In this document: in pieces, positions 1 to 9,996 of the stretch
Position numbering within the stretch: the first letter of the stretch is position 1
How the letters are laid out: each line of letters begins with the position of its first letter
Source of the DNA: an uncultured Bacteroidales bacterium
Lineage (GTDB): Bacteria; Bacteroidota; Bacteroidia; Bacteroidales; Muribaculaceae
Assembly (NCBI GenBank): GCA_902793405.1
Contig: CADBDH010000017.1
Span: forward strand, 22,679-86,678
Length of the DNA: 64,000 nucleotides
Reading direction: 5' to 3'
Translations under genes and position numbers: made by a program
The notes under the pieces: model-generated
The model's input: only the letters and a program-made list of their open reading frames with translations
The model's database searches: none
Told to the model about the DNA's origin: nothing

Positions 1-1160
1 CCTACGAGCAAATGGGCAACATGACCGAAGCCAAAAAGTATTACACCCGAGCAATGGGCACACACGAAAACGTCTCAAAGAATGTGGCTATGCCCACGGC
101 AGCAAAATCCCACAACAACATGGGGTCGCTCTATGTCGAACAGGGAGACTATGAAAAGGCGCTGGAGAGTTGCATGAAGGCATTGGAAATGCGCGAAAGG
201 TCACTCGGGCCCAACCATCCTGACGTTGCCTCGTCCCACAGCACAATCGGAGCTATCTATGAGAGCATGCGTGACTATAAGTCGGCGCTCCAGCACTACA
301 ACAAGTCGCTGGAAATCAGATTAAAGGCCTTTGGCCCCGAACATCCAGACGTTGCCACGTCCTACAACAACATCGGTGTCGTATATGCAGGTATGGGAGA
401 TTATGCCAAGGCACAAAAGTATTATGACCAGGCGCTGGCAATTCTGGAGAAGTCCCCCGATGCCAATCCGATACTGATGGCTCAGACCTATAACAACATC
501 GGCAATTTCCACTATAACCAAGAACAATATGAGAAGGCGCTGGAATGCCACAACAAGGCGCTGGACATTTTCAGGCGCCTCAACATGCAAGACCGCATTG
601 ACGTATCCAACACCTACAGCGATATGGGAGAGGTCTACAGCGCGCTGGGCGACGATGACAAGGCATTGGAACTGTTAAACCGCGCATTGGACATCCGTGA
701 GAGGATGTTGGGAAAAGACGACGTCAAGGTAGCCGCTTCCCATGAGAACATGGCCATGGTGTATGTTCATCAGCAGGATTACGAACAAGCGCTCGAGCAT
801 CAACTGCTTGCCCTCAACATACGCGAGAATACGCAGGACAAAGACCCACTGGATTTGGCAACCACATATAACAACCTTGGTGTCATTTACGGCGGGTTGG
901 AAGATTACGAAAAAGGTCTGGAGTACCATTTCACGGCACTTCAGATACGAGAGAAAGAATTGGGAACTGACGATCCGTCAACAATCACGGTTTGCAACAA
1001 CATCAGTGTGTGCTACGCCAATCAGGGCAATTATCCCATGGCGCTGGAGTATGCGCACAAGGTATTGTCATACTATGAGAAGGCCTATGGCCCCGATGAC
1101 CCTTACACGTCAAAAAAGAAGAAATATATCGAGGAAATCCAGCAGATGATGGGCCAGTAG
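1..1160 (+). CDS. TPR-repeat protein, 5' end outside window
   Basis: A protein built almost wholly of about nine tandem tetratricopeptide repeats of roughly 42-45 residues, of the kinesin-light-chain/TPR_12 kind, with recurring motifs such as NNIGxxYxxxGDYxKALxxxxKALxI. TPR superhelices are protein-binding scaffolds; no enzymatic domain is seen in the part present. The first Met in the frame is at base 12, but the frame is open to the window edge and the codons before it read Y-E-Q, fitting a TPR helix, so the true start lies upstream and the entry is 5'-partial. It ends 130 nt before the rmlA start codon. Partner and function cannot be read from this sequence. Confidence 0.85.
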   Translation, partial: YEQMGNMTEAKKYYTRAMGTHENVSKNVAMPTAAKSHNNMGSLYVEQGDYEKALESCMKALEMRERSLGPNHPDVASSHSTIGAIYESMRDYKSALQHYNKSLEIRLKAFGPEHPDVATSYNNIGVVYAGMGDYAKAQKYYDQALAILEKSPDANPILMAQTYNNIGNFHYNQEQYEKALECHNKALDIFRRLNMQDRIDVSNTYSDMGEVYSALGDDDKALELLNRALDIRERMLGKDDVKVAASHENMAMVYVHQQDYEQALEHQLLALNIRENTQDKDPLDLATTYNNLGVIYGGLEDYEKGLEYHFTALQIREKELGTDDPSTITVCNNISVCYANQGNYPMALEYAHKVLSYYEKAYGPDDPYTSKKKKYIEEIQQMMGQ

Positions 1161-1216
1161 GCAATCCCCGTTGCCATCAACATTGGAGACTGCCGTGTTA
1201 ATTTCTCGGCTTTTGC

Positions 1217-1247
1217 TTGGTGCTTTGTCAAAAACCTATTATCTTCG
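1217..1247 (+). promoter_or_regulatory. Bacteroidetes-type promoter of rmlA
   Basis: TTG at 1217-1219, a 20-nt spacer and TATCTTCG at 1240-1247, close to the Bacteroidetes -33/-7 consensus (TTG, 19-21 nt, TAnnTTTG). It lies 43 nt before the rmlA start codon. Confidence 0.55.
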
Positions 1248-1290
1248 CAACTCAAAATCAACAATTAGAAACCAGCAACACGACAGCAAT

Positions 1291-2166
1291 ATGAAAGGAA
1301 TTGTACTGGCAGGAGGCTCTGGCACACGGCTTTATCCCGTGACCAAAGGCATTTCCAAGCAACTGATACCCATCTATGACAAGCCCATGGTCTATTATCC
1401 CATCTCGGTGCTGATGCTTGCGGGAATCCGCGAGATTCTCATCATCTCCACCCCGCAGGACCTGCCCCTGTTCCGCAGGCTGTTGGGCGATGGCCAGGAC
1501 ATCGGCGTACGGTTTGAGTTTGCCGAGCAGCCCAGACCCGAAGGCTTGGCCCAGGCATTCATCATCGGCGAGGAATTTGTCGGTAAGGACAGTGTCTGCC
1601 TCGTACTGGGCGACAACATCTTCTACGGTCAAAGTTTCACCAGCATGCTCCTGGATGCCGTCGAGCGAACCGAGAATCAGGATGTCTGCACCCTGTGGGC
1701 CTATGCCGTGAAGGATCCCAACCGTTTTGGCGTGGTCGCCTTTGACGAGCATGGCAAGGCCACGAGCCTTGAGGAGAAGCCCGAGCATCCCAAGAGCAAT
1801 TATGCCGTTACGGGACTGTACTTCTATCCCAATGACGTGGTGCAGATCGCTAAAACCATCAAGCCCAGTGCCCGCGGCGAACTCGAGATTACCACGGTCA
1901 ACCAGCAATACCTGGCTCAGGACCGCGTGCATGTCCAGACACTGGGACGCGGCTTCGCCTGGCTCGACACCGGCACCAGCGAGTCGATGTCTGATGCTTC
2001 CAACTTTATCGGCACCATCGTCAACATGCAAGGTGTACAGGTTGCTGCTCTCGAGGAAATCGCCTTCCGTAAGGGATGGATCGACGCCCAGCAACTGCTG
2101 GCCCTCGCCGAGCCCATGAAGAAGAACCATTATGGACAATACCTCATCAAACTTGCCCAACAATAA
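1291..2166 (+). CDS. rmlA: glucose-1-phosphate thymidylyltransferase
   Basis: RmlA joins dTTP and glucose-1-phosphate to give dTDP-glucose, the first step to dTDP-deoxysugars for O-antigen or capsule. The protein of 291 residues has the usual family length. The nucleotide-binding loop [11 protein letters not shown] lies at residues 8-18, followed by [12 protein letters not shown], and LGDNIFYG holds the metal-binding aspartate. The frame is open further upstream, but the start at 1291 gives the canonical [10 protein letters not shown]-terminus and a promoter sits just ahead. Its stop overlaps the next start by one base (TAATG), so the downstream ketoisomerase genes are in the same operon. No rmlB or rmlD is present in the window. 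Confidence 0.95.
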   Translation: MKGIVLAGGSGTRLYPVTKGISKQLIPIYDKPMVYYPISVLMLAGIREILIISTPQDLPLFRRLLGDGQDIGVRFEFAEQPRPEGLAQAFIIGEEFVGKDSVCLVLGDNIFYGQSFTSMLLDAVERTENQDVCTLWAYAVKDPNRFGVVAFDEHGKATSLEEKPEHPKSNYAVTGLYFYPNDVVQIAKTIKPSARGELEITTVNQQYLAQDRVHVQTLGRGFAWLDTGTSESMSDASNFIGTIVNMQGVQVAALEEIAFRKGWIDAQQLLALAEPMKKNHYGQYLIKLAQQ

Positions 2167-2591
2167 TGAAGGAATCTGATTCAGACAACACCATAAGGCT
2201 CATCGAGTTACCCAAAATCAAAGACCCGCGCGGCAACCTCACCTTTATCGAGAGTGGCAAGCACGTGCCGTTTACCGTGCAGCGCAACTACTGGATATAT
2301 GATGTGCCCAGCGGCATGTGGCGCGACGGACACGCCTTCCGCGAACAGGAAGAGCTAATCGTGGCCCTGAGCGGCAGCTTTGACGTAGTGGTCAACACGG
2401 GTGACAAGGAGCAAACATTTCATCTTGCCCGTCCCCAAATCGGGCTCTATGTGCCCCGCATGACGTGGCGCTATATCCATAACTTCTCCACCAACTCTGT
2501 TGCGTTGGTGCTATCCAGCACCGCCTATGACGAAAAAGACTATATAGCCGACTATAAAGAATTCATAGAACTAACCCAAAAACAGCCCTAA
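2166..2591 (+). CDS. FdtA-like dTDP-4-oxo-6-deoxyglucose 3,4-ketoisomerase (first copy)
   Basis: A 141-residue small cupin of the FdtA/WxcM C-terminal family. These enzymes move the keto group of dTDP-4-keto-6-deoxyglucose from C4 to C3 so that an aminotransferase can add nitrogen at C3. Family features are the N-terminal DPRGNLTF turn, YDVPSG, the histidine of DGHAF and the core LSGSFDVVV. The start overlaps the rmlA stop. A longer reading frame begins upstream inside rmlA but has no support. In this copy the usual GGxRGxHA motif reads SGMWRDGHA; the second gene has a more typical form. The two copies may differ in stereochemistry, or one may have another role. Confidence 0.8.
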   Translation: MKESDSDNTIRLIELPKIKDPRGNLTFIESGKHVPFTVQRNYWIYDVPSGMWRDGHAFREQEELIVALSGSFDVVVNTGDKEQTFHLARPQIGLYVPRMTWRYIHNFSTNSVALVLSSTAYDEKDYIADYKEFIELTQKQP

Positions 2592-2596
2592 GAGCA

Positions 2597-3064
2597 ATGA
2601 ATAGTATTAGTATTGAAGAGAAAATAAGAATCCACAACCAGTCACGCATCAGCGACTGCAGGATTATCACACTTGACCGGCACCAGCATGCCAATGGCAA
2701 CCTCACCGCCATCAATAACGGTGTGGAGCTGCCATTTAACCTGGAACGCACATTCTATATCTATGATGTGCCCGGCGGTGCCGAACGCGGCGGACACAGC
2801 CACTACACCTGCCACGAGTTCATCATCGCCATCAGCGGCAGCTTTGACGTGACAGTCGATGACGGTATAGAGCAACACACCTATACGCTCAACCGTCCCT
2901 ATCAGGGTCTGCTGGTCGTGCCCGGCATCTGGCGCACCCTGCAGAATTTCTCGTCGGGGTCGGTATGCCTGGCGTTAGCTTCTCATCACTTTGACGAGAA
3001 TGACTACGTGAGAGAGTATGAGGACTTCATCAATTTGAAAAACGGCCGAAAAGCCGAAGAATAA
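2597..3064 (+). CDS. FdtA-like sugar 3,4-ketoisomerase (second copy)
   Basis: A second FdtA/WxcM-type cupin of 155 residues, five bases after the first copy and clearly related to it (HANGNLTAI, YIYDVPGGAERGGHSH, ISGSFDVTVDDG). It keeps the GGAERGGHSH motif, with histidines expected in the active site. Together with the aminotransferase that follows, it indicates synthesis of a dTDP-3-amino-3,6-dideoxyhexose such as Fucp3N or Quip3N. Which of the two copies provides the isomerase activity, and whether one forms the 3-keto-gluco and the other the 3-keto-galacto product, cannot be settled from sequence. Confidence 0.8.
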   Translation: MNSISIEEKIRIHNQSRISDCRIITLDRHQHANGNLTAINNGVELPFNLERTFYIYDVPGGAERGGHSHYTCHEFIIAISGSFDVTVDDGIEQHTYTLNRPYQGLLVVPGIWRTLQNFSSGSVCLALASHHFDENDYVREYEDFINLKNGRKAEE

Positions 3065-3079
3065 CGACTACAAAGAAGC

Positions 3080-4201
3080 ATGAAAAGATACCCATTCCTG
3101 GATCTGGCGCACACCAATGCGCCCTTTATGGAGGAGCTCAAGGCTGCTGCCTGCAGTGTGATTGAAAACGGTCGCTACCTGCATGGTCAACAAACCGAAC
3201 TGCTCGAACAAGAGATTGCGCAACTGTGCCAAGCACGGCACTGCATCGGTGTGAGCAACGGGCTCGACGCGCTCAAACTCATCCTGCGCGCCTACAAGGA
3301 AATGGGTATCATGACCGATGGAGATGAGGTCATCGTGCCGGCCAACACCTACGTCGCCAGCGTGCTCGCCATCAGCGAGAACGGGCTCACGCCTGTATTG
3401 TGCGACATCAGGGAGGACACAATGAACATGGATTCCCGACTGCTTGAAGGCCTGATTACCGAACGCACCCGTGCCATCATGCCCGTGCACCTCTATGGCA
3501 CACCATGCTGGGACAATGAACTGATGAACGTGGCGCGACAGCATGGTCTGCGCATCATCGAGGACAATGCCCAAGCCATCGGTGCCGTGAGCAACACTGC
3601 AGGCCTGAACGGGACTTTCGTCACTGGCGGACTGGGAGACGCGGCAGGCATCAGTTTCTATCCCACCAAGAACCTGGGTGCACTGGGTGACGGTGGTGCG
3701 GTGGTGACCAACGATGACGCCCTGGCGGCGACGGTAAAAGCGCTGGCCAACTATGGTTCGGACCGCCGTTATCACAACATCTACATGGGCTATAACTGCC
3801 GTCTGGACGAAATTCAAGCGGCCATGCTGCGCGTCAAGCTGCGTTACCTCGAACACGAGAACACCACCCGTGCGGCTGTAGCCCGTACTTACCGCGACTG
3901 CATCAGCAATCCACACGTGACGGCTCCTTGCATCTTTGATGACATCAAACAGACGTGGCACCAGTATGTAGTGCGCGTCGAGGGCAGGGATGCCTTCCGC
4001 GCCTACCTTGACGGACAAGGCATCGGCACAGACATCCACTATGCCACCCCACCCCACAAGCAGCCTTGCTATCAAGGGCTGAAACATGCTCCGCTTCCTG
4101 TCACCGAACGGCTGGCCGACGAAATCGTGTCGCTGCCCATCGCTCATCCCATCACACCCGACGATGCCCGCTACATCGCCGAGGTGATCAACCGCTATTG
4201 A
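3080..4201 (+). CDS. FdtB-like DegT/DnrJ/EryC1 sugar aminotransferase
   Basis: A PLP-dependent aminotransferase of 373 residues, normal for the DegT/DnrJ/EryC1/StrS family. The segment SFYPTKNLGALGDGGAV carries the PLP-binding lysine at about residue 197; VSNGLDALKLIL and EDNAQAIGA are further family blocks (cofactor contacts). It would transfer an amino group from glutamate to the 3-keto sugar made by the FdtA-like enzymes just upstream. The 15-nt gap to the upstream gene and same strand support one operon. The substrate is inferred from the neighbours; the family alone would also allow 4-amination. Confidence 0.85.
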   Translation: MKRYPFLDLAHTNAPFMEELKAAACSVIENGRYLHGQQTELLEQEIAQLCQARHCIGVSNGLDALKLILRAYKEMGIMTDGDEVIVPANTYVASVLAISENGLTPVLCDIREDTMNMDSRLLEGLITERTRAIMPVHLYGTPCWDNELMNVARQHGLRIIEDNAQAIGAVSNTAGLNGTFVTGGLGDAAGISFYPTKNLGALGDGGAVVTNDDALAATVKALANYGSDRRYHNIYMGYNCRLDEIQAAMLRVKLRYLEHENTTRAAVARTYRDCISNPHVTAPCIFDDIKQTWHQYVVRVEGRDAFRAYLDGQGIGTDIHYATPPHKQPCYQGLKHAPLPVTERLADEIVSLPIAHPITPDDARYIAEVINRY

Positions 4202-4225
4202 CTTGATTGCACGCCTCTCTGCCCA

Positions 4226-5293
4226 ATGCGCAACAAGGGTATCACACGGTTTGTCATGCTCAGCCTGCTGGCTTTGTTGCCGGTATTGCTGATGTTTGGC
4301 CTGTATGTGTTCAAGGACCCTTTCAACGTGATACGCCCTTATGACGGCAATGCTCCCGCATCGGCCGACACCGTCCAACTCACTGTCAACACCGGCTACG
4401 TTTCGACCGAAGCTTTCCGTTTTTTTGAGCCCTCACGGCATTTCGATTCCTTCATCTTCGGGTCATCACTGTCAGGATACTACCGCATCCAGGACTGGGC
4501 CCCGCATCTGCCAGCCGATGCAAGCCCGTTTCACTTCAATGCCTCGCGTGAGACATTGCAAGGCATTCTGGGCAAACTCAATTATCTGGAACATTGCGGA
4601 GTGACGGTCAAAAACGCCTTAATCGTCATGGAAGACGAGATGCTCAAGCGCATGCCTCTGGATGGCGATGTGCTGTATGTCCAGCATCCCCTGACTGCCC
4701 CCAACGTCTCATGGTGGAAATTCCATCAGCTGTACTTCAATGCGTTCCGGCATCCCGAACTGGTCGCTTTCACACTCTGGCCTTCGGCAGCGACGACGAG
4801 ACTCGTGCTAGACAAGGGCTATGCCACCACCGACATCCCCGACCGCATCGAGCCTATCAACGAGGGTTACTACCGCTGGGCGGACTCGGTTATCGCAGTC
4901 AACCCCGATGCGTTTTTCACTCCTGAGCATCTCGCCCGTTACGACCAGCCCATGAGGCAAATGCCCTACCCTGACAAGATCACACCAGGCGTCAACGAGT
5001 TACTCACTAGTATCGCCGATATGCTAAAACGCCACAACACCGACTACCAAATCATCATACCACCCCACTATGCATGGGAGGCCATCAGCAGCAATGACCT
5101 CTATATGCTGGAACAAATCTTCGGGATGGAACGGGTCCATGACTACAGCCATGACCCCAAAATGGGCACGAGCCTACGATACTACTATGACGATGGACAC
5201 CTGATTGCCCAAGAATGCGCACGCCTTATGGACAGTGCATACGCCTCCACAAGCATGCCTTCACCCTACCTGCACACCCAAACGTCCAAATAA
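4226..5293 (+). CDS. membrane-anchored SGNH-fold-like protein, possible sugar O-acyltransferase
   Basis: A 355-residue protein with an N-terminal membrane segment (about residues 8-28) and an extracytoplasmic body. The block FIFGSSLSGYY (about residues 76-86) resembles the nucleophile region of SGNH/AlgX-DltD-like proteins, and DDGHL near residue 330 resembles the late D-x-x-H catalytic block. Such proteins O-acylate cell-surface polysaccharides. It is the last plus-strand gene of the dTDP-sugar cluster, 24 nt after the aminotransferase, which fits modification of the polysaccharide made there. I do not recognise a close named family, so the enzymatic role is inference from two short motifs and position. 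Confidence 0.55.
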   Translation: MRNKGITRFVMLSLLALLPVLLMFGLYVFKDPFNVIRPYDGNAPASADTVQLTVNTGYVSTEAFRFFEPSRHFDSFIFGSSLSGYYRIQDWAPHLPADASPFHFNASRETLQGILGKLNYLEHCGVTVKNALIVMEDEMLKRMPLDGDVLYVQHPLTAPNVSWWKFHQLYFNAFRHPELVAFTLWPSAATTRLVLDKGYATTDIPDRIEPINEGYYRWADSVIAVNPDAFFTPEHLARYDQPMRQMPYPDKITPGVNELLTSIADMLKRHNTDYQIIIPPHYAWEAISSNDLYMLEQIFGMERVHDYSHDPKMGTSLRYYYDDGHLIAQECARLMDSAYASTSMPSPYLHTQTSK

Positions 5294-5304
5294 ACTTTGG
5301 CGGT

Positions 5305-6501
5305 TTACTTGTAGCGGTCGCTGATGTTGTAGATGGCCTTGTAGATGTTGCGGTCAACTTCGGTCAGGGCAATGTTGCGACGGGCCATAACGCGCTCAGC
5401 AATGGTATAGAAGGTCTCGAGCGGCACGTTCTTGAAACCTGCGGCTGCACTACCCTCCTGGAACGAGGCGACAAAGTTGCGCGGGAAACCGGCACCATGG
5501 ATATTGACACCAACGCCCAAGACGGTGGCCGTGTTAATCATGCCGTTAACGCCAATCTTGCTGTGGTCACCCATAAACAGGCCGCAGAACTGCAGTCCGG
5601 TGCGCTCAAAACGCTTGCTGGCATAGTTCCACAACTTGATTTCGCCGTAGTCATTCTTCAGGTTGCTGGCGGTCGTTCCTCCGCCAATGTTGCACCACTC
5701 ACCAATAACGGCATCGCCCAGGAATCCCTCATGGGCCTTATTGCTGTAGCCGATGAAGACCGAATTCTCGACCTCGCCGCCAATTTTGCAGTGCGGACCC
5801 AAAGTGGTTGCACCATAGACCTTGGCACCGATTCTCACCTTGGCATCGTGGCAAGCAGCAAAGCCGCCGCGGATGCAGGCACCCTCCATCACCTCGACAT
5901 TCTTGCCGATGTAGATGGGTCCCTCATGCGTGTTGAGCATAGCACCCTCGACATAGGCTCCCTCCTCAATGAAGATGAGAGAGGGGTCACCGATGACGGT
6001 GTTGGTCGCCGACAAGGGCTGGGACTCGCGTCCGGCCGTCAGGCGATCGAAATCCTGTTTGAGCACCATGCCATTAAACTCAAAAATGTCATACAAATGC
6101 TTGACGATGAGTGGCAAATTGGCAGGATAATGCACGCGTGAATAGTGGTGCGCGTCATAGTCATGAGCCGTGCCATTGAAGGCTATGAGCTCCTCGCCCA
6201 CCATCAAGGCCTCACCCTCTTGCAAAGAGAGCACCTGTTGAGCCAATTCGGGTGTTGGGATAACATGTCCCGCTACCATGAGGTTGGTCGTGCGGCGAAC
6301 GTGCAGCGGGAACTTTTTCTTCAGATAGGGAACGGTGAGATAGCTGTAGCTGGCCTCGCCGAGCATGGCCTGCCATTTCTCGCTGATGGTGGTGATGCCC
6401 ACGCGCAGGAGTGCGGTGGGACGAGTATAGGTGAACGGCATCAAATGCTTGCGCACCTCGTTGTCGTCAAACAGGATGACATTGCGAACGGTCTTCTTCA
6501 T
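5305..6501 (-). CDS. alternative Bacteroidetes GlmU (putative sugar nucleotidyltransferase/acetyltransferase)
   Basis: The 398-residue protein matches the pattern of the alternative GlmU found in Bacteroidetes: an unusual N-terminal domain (VILFDDNEVRKHLMPFTYTRP) followed from about residue 170 by a left-handed beta-helix with hexapeptide repeats (IGKNVEVMEGACIRGG, IGAKVYGATTLGP, IGGGTTASNLKN). The presumed role is making UDP-GlcNAc for peptidoglycan and surface polysaccharide. It is convergent with the SGNH-like gene (11-nt gap) and divergent from rmlC, with CAAAAGTA at 6528-6535, the complement of TACTTTTG, as probable -7 box. The nucleotidyltransferase assignment rests on family recollection. 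Confidence 0.75.
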   Translation of the reverse strand: MKKTVRNVILFDDNEVRKHLMPFTYTRPTALLRVGITTISEKWQAMLGEASYSYLTVPYLKKKFPLHVRRTTNLMVAGHVIPTPELAQQVLSLQEGEALMVGEELIAFNGTAHDYDAHHYSRVHYPANLPLIVKHLYDIFEFNGMVLKQDFDRLTAGRESQPLSATNTVIGDPSLIFIEEGAYVEGAMLNTHEGPIYIGKNVEVMEGACIRGGFAACHDAKVRIGAKVYGATTLGPHCKIGGEVENSVFIGYSNKAHEGFLGDAVIGEWCNIGGGTTASNLKNDYGEIKLWNYASKRFERTGLQFCGLFMGDHSKIGVNGMINTATVLGVGVNIHGAGFPRNFVASFQEGSAAAGFKNVPLETFYTIAERVMARRNIALTEVDRNIYKAIYNISDRYK

Positions 6502-6555
6502 TGCATGAGTCGGTTTTAACTGGTCGGCAAAAGTACTTTATTTTCTTGAATAATG

Positions 6556-6586
6556 TTGCATCGATGTCCAAAAATGGTTAACTTTG
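6556..6586 (+). promoter_or_regulatory. promoter of rmlC
   Basis: TTG at 6556-6558, a 20-nt spacer and TAACTTTG at 6579-6586 match the Bacteroidetes promoter form. The predicted leader before the start codon at 6615 is about 25 nt. Confidence 0.65.
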
Positions 6587-6614
6587 CACGTTATTTCATT
6601 AACATCGACGGGTC

Positions 6615-7172
6615 ATGACTTTTATCGAACAAGATATCAAAGGCGTATGGGTCATCGAGCCAAAACGGTTCGGCGATCAGCGAGGGTATTTCAGCGAGGT
6701 GTTCAAGCAAGAAGTGTTTGATACCCATGTGGGACATGTGGACTTTGTGCAGGACAATGAGTCGTTCTCGGCTCATGGCGTGGTGCGTGGCCTACATTTC
6801 CAGCGCGGTGCATCCAGCCAAGCCAAGCTGGTGCGCGTCTCACTGGGATCCATCCTCGACGTGGTGGTTGACCTTCGTCACGGCAGCCCCACCTGGGGCC
6901 GCCATCTTGCCGTGGAACTGAGCGCTGAAAGTGGCCGTCAGATGTTTATTCCACGAGGTTTTGCCCATGGTTTTGCCGTACTGAGCGATGTTGCACAGTT
7001 CCAATATAAGGTAGATAATGTCTATGATCCTCATAGCGAGGCCACTTTGCGTTTTGACGAGCCGTCTTTGGGCATCGACTGGCGCATCGCCCGCGAAGAC
7101 ATGATTTTGAGCGAGAAGGACAAGAAAGGGCTCCCATTGAACGAAATGACCCCTGAATTCCTCGGATTTTAA
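6615..7172 (+). CDS. rmlC: dTDP-4-dehydrorhamnose 3,5-epimerase
   Basis: RmlC epimerises C3 and C5 of dTDP-4-keto-6-deoxyglucose on the way to dTDP-L-rhamnose. The protein has 185 residues, the family length, with the cupin signature VVRGLHFQRG carrying the catalytic histidine, LGSILDVVVDLR, and MFIPRGFAHGF with the later YKVDNVYDPHSE strand. It has its own promoter and a strong bidirectional terminator behind it, so it is a single-gene unit facing clpB. It suggests that rhamnose is made as well as the amino sugar; RmlB and RmlD must be encoded elsewhere. Confidence 0.95.
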   Translation: MTFIEQDIKGVWVIEPKRFGDQRGYFSEVFKQEVFDTHVGHVDFVQDNESFSAHGVVRGLHFQRGASSQAKLVRVSLGSILDVVVDLRHGSPTWGRHLAVELSAESGRQMFIPRGFAHGFAVLSDVAQFQYKVDNVYDPHSEATLRFDEPSLGIDWRIAREDMILSEKDKKGLPLNEMTPEFLGF

Positions 7173-7195
7173 ATTCAAAAAACAATAGATAAAAC

Positions 7196-7227
7196 CGTGG
7201 GCGGCAGTACAGATACTGTCGCCCACG
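7196..7227. terminator. bidirectional terminator between rmlC and clpB
   Basis: An almost perfect 32-nt hairpin: CGTGGGCG at 7196-7203 pairs with CGCCCACG at 7220-7227, with an inner CAGTA/TACTG stem and a CAGA loop. T-rich sequence follows in the minus direction (clpB side). It separates two convergent genes. Confidence 0.75.
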
Positions 7228-7247
7228 ATTCATTATAAGGGTTATTG

Positions 7248-9836
7248 TCAGTTCCTGAAGATAAGTTCGTCGCCGTTACTGTCGATAACGATGGGACGGT
7301 CACGGTTGACCTTTGCGGCAATGATGTCCTTGCTCAGCTGGTTGAGTACCATGCTTTGGATCGCGCGCTTAACGGGTCGTGCGCCAAACTCTGGATCGTA
7401 GCCGGCCTTACCCAGCAGATTGATGGCTGCATCGGTAACCTCAAGGGTAATACCGTTCTTGGCCAACATCTTCTTGACACCAGTGAGTTGCATTGAGACA
7501 ATCTGACGGATCTGCTCCTCGTCAAGGGGCGTGAACATAATGATCTCGTCGATACGGTTGAGGAACTCGGGCCTGATAGTCTTCTTGAGCATCTCCATCA
7601 CGTCGTCACGCGTGCGGCCTATAATCTCCTCGCGGTTGTCGTTGGTCAAGTGCTCAAAGCGCTCACGAATGAGGCTGGAGCCCATGTTGCTGGTCATGAT
7701 GATGATGGTGTTCTTGAAGTTGACAGTGCGTCCCTTGTTGTCGGTCAGTCGGCCATCATCGAGTACCTGCAGCAGCACATTGAACACATCGGGATTGGCT
7801 TTCTCAATCTCATCGAAGAGGACAACCGAATAGGGCTTACGCCTTACGGCCTCGGTCAACTGTCCGCCCTCGTCATAGCCGACATAGCCAGGAGGCGAAC
7901 CGATAAGCCTGGTGACTGAGAACTTCTCCTGATACTCGCTCATGTCGATGCGGGTCATCATGTTCTCGTCGTTGAACATATAATCGGCCAACGCTTTGGC
8001 CAACTCGGTTTTGCCCACACCCGTCGTGCCCAGGAAGATGAACGAGCCGATAGGTCGGCGCGGGTCATTCAGTCCGGCTCGACTGCGACGCACGGCGTCG
8101 CTGATAGCCTTGATGGCATCGTCCTGGCCCACAACGCGCTTGTGCAGTTCCTCCTCGAGATGCAGCAGTTTTTCTTTCTCGCTCTGCAGCATTTTGGTCA
8201 CAGGAATACCTGTCCAACGCGAAACGATTTCGGCAATATCATCGCTATCGACCTCCTCCTTGATGAGCGCCCTGTCGCCCTGCATGTCGCGCAACTGCTT
8301 CTGATAGACTGCGTTTTCGTCCTGCTTCTGCTTGATGAGCGAGTAGCGGATTTCAGCCACACGTCCATAGTCGCCGTTTCGCTCGGCACGTTCGGCTTCA
8401 AAATTGAGCTGTTCGATGTCGATCTTGTTTTGCTGAATGTGGTTAATGAGTTCTTTCTCACTCTTCCACTTGGCATTGTAGTCGCTTTCACGGTCCTTGA
8501 GCTCGGCAATCTGCCTGTCCAGGTCGGCGATGCGAGTTTCGTCCCCATCCCGTTTGATAGCGGCACGCTCAATTTCGAGCTGGGAAATCTTACGCGAGAT
8601 TTCATCGAGCCCTTGGGGCACACTATCCATTTCGATGCGCAACTTGGCTGCTGCCTCGTCAATCAGGTCGATGGCCTTGTCGGGCAGGAAACGGTCACTG
8701 ATGTAGCGTTGGCTCAACTGCACAGCGGCAATAATGGCGTCGTCCTTGATACGCACCTTGTGGTGGTTCTCGTATCTCTCCTTTAGGCCACGCAGAATGG
8801 CAATCGAACTCTCCTCATCGGGCTCGTCTACCATGACGATTTGGAATCGACGCTCCAAGGCCTTATCCTTCTCAAAGTACTTCTGGTACTCGTCGAGGGT
8901 TGTAGCACCAATGCTACGCAGATCGCCTCGTGCGAGGGCGGGTTTAAGGATATTGGCGGCATCCATCGCACCACTGCTCTTGCCTGCTCCCACAAGGGTA
9001 TGGATCTCGTCGATGAACAGGATGATTTCACCTTGAGCCTGGGTAATCTCGTTGATGACCGATTTGAGTCGCTCCTCAAATTCGCCTTGATACTTTGCAC
9101 CAGCAATCAATGCGCCCATATCGAGCGAATAGACCTGTTTTCGCTTCAGGTTCTCGGGCACGTCGCCACGCACAATGCGCTGTGCGAGACCTTCGACAAT
9201 GGCAGTCTTACCAGTACCCGGCTCACCGATGAGGATGGGGTTGTTCTTCGTTCTACGGCTCAAAATCTGCAGAACACGACGAATCTCGTCATCACGGCCA
9301 ATAACCGGGTCAAGCTTGCCCTGGCGGGCGCGCTCATTGAGGTTGATAGCGTATTTGCTCAAGGCATTGTACTGCTCTTCGGCGCTCTGCGAAGTAGCGC
9401 TCTTGCCCTTGCGCAACTCGTCGATGGCGGCCTTGAGGTCATCATGTGTCATACCTGCATCCTTGAGGATGGTCGATGCAGTAGATTTGACCTCAAACAA
9501 TGCCATGAGTATTGCCTCGATAGTGACATACTGGTCTCCGCCCTTGCTGGCAACGTCATTAGCTTTTTCGAGCACTTTGCTGGCCTCGTTACTCAGATAG
9601 GGTTCACCACCACTAACGCGGGGCAGATGTTGCAATGCGGCTTCGAGCGCTTTCTCAACATTGGCATAGTTGATATCCAGTTTCTGGAAGATGAAGCGCA
9701 CAACGGCATCGCCTTCGGTCATTAAAGCCTTGAGCAGATGCTCGGGTTCTACAGCCTGATTGCCACTCGAGCGGGTGAGTTGCACCGCCTTCTGGACAAC
9801 TTCTTGTGCTTTAATAGTAAAATTGTTGAAATTCAT
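7248..9836 (-). CDS. clpB: ATP-dependent disaggregase ClpB
   Basis: ClpB is a cytoplasmic hexameric AAA+ chaperone that pulls proteins out of aggregates with DnaK. The 862-residue protein has all parts in order: Clp N-terminal repeats (1-150), first AAA module with Walker A GEPGTGKT near residue 206 and Walker B in [10 protein letters not shown], the long coiled-coil middle domain (about 405-525, the mark of ClpB over ClpA/C), and second AAA module with GTTGVGKT near 605. The start is preceded by AAAGGAGA (complement at 9846-9853), a stronger Shine-Dalgarno than is usual in this phylum. A 15-nt inverted repeat at 9869-9883 lies upstream but is not a CIRCE element. Confidence 0.97.
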   Translation of the reverse strand: MNFNNFTIKAQEVVQKAVQLTRSSGNQAVEPEHLLKALMTEGDAVVRFIFQKLDINYANVEKALEAALQHLPRVSGGEPYLSNEASKVLEKANDVASKGGDQYVTIEAILMALFEVKSTASTILKDAGMTHDDLKAAIDELRKGKSATSQSAEEQYNALSKYAINLNERARQGKLDPVIGRDDEIRRVLQILSRRTKNNPILIGEPGTGKTAIVEGLAQRIVRGDVPENLKRKQVYSLDMGALIAGAKYQGEFEERLKSVINEITQAQGEIILFIDEIHTLVGAGKSSGAMDAANILKPALARGDLRSIGATTLDEYQKYFEKDKALERRFQIVMVDEPDEESSIAILRGLKERYENHHKVRIKDDAIIAAVQLSQRYISDRFLPDKAIDLIDEAAAKLRIEMDSVPQGLDEISRKISQLEIERAAIKRDGDETRIADLDRQIAELKDRESDYNAKWKSEKELINHIQQNKIDIEQLNFEAERAERNGDYGRVAEIRYSLIKQKQDENAVYQKQLRDMQGDRALIKEEVDSDDIAEIVSRWTGIPVTKMLQSEKEKLLHLEEELHKRVVGQDDAIKAISDAVRRSRAGLNDPRRPIGSFIFLGTTGVGKTELAKALADYMFNDENMMTRIDMSEYQEKFSVTRLIGSPPGYVGYDEGGQLTEAVRRKPYSVVLFDEIEKANPDVFNVLLQVLDDGRLTDNKGRTVNFKNTIIIMTSNMGSSLIRERFEHLTNDNREEIIGRTRDDVMEMLKKTIRPEFLNRIDEIIMFTPLDEEQIRQIVSMQLTGVKKMLAKNGITLEVTDAAINLLGKAGYDPEFGARPVKRAIQSMVLNQLSKDIIAAKVNRDRPIVIDSNGDELIFRN

Positions 9837-9945
9837 ATAATTGTGTCTCCTTTCATTTGCTTATTTATGGTGTTCCTCACACCGCTATAATCCTTTCAAC
9901 ACTTGTGCCAAGAGAGCAAACCTGCCATTTTGTCAGTCACAAAAA

Positions 9946-9971
9946 AGCGGCCCGTCATTTGATGGGCCGCT
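9946..9971 (-). terminator. terminator of the Wza-like gene
   Basis: On the minus strand an 8-bp stem AGCGGCCC/GGGCCGCT with a 10-nt loop is followed by six T. It lies 25 nt after the stop of the export lipoprotein gene. Confidence 0.8.
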
Positions 9972-9996
9972 GTGATATGAGTAAGAGCAGGATTCG

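Noticed and set aside
3068-4378. 436-codon minus-strand frame opposite the aminotransferase gene
   Set aside because: GC-rich shadow; the plus-strand protein has clear family motifs.
9869-9883. GGTGT-TCCTC-ACACC inverted repeat before clpB as a CIRCE heat-shock operator
   Set aside because: Arms are 5 bp and unlike the TTAGCACTC-N9-GAGTGCTAA consensus; it could be a leader hairpin.
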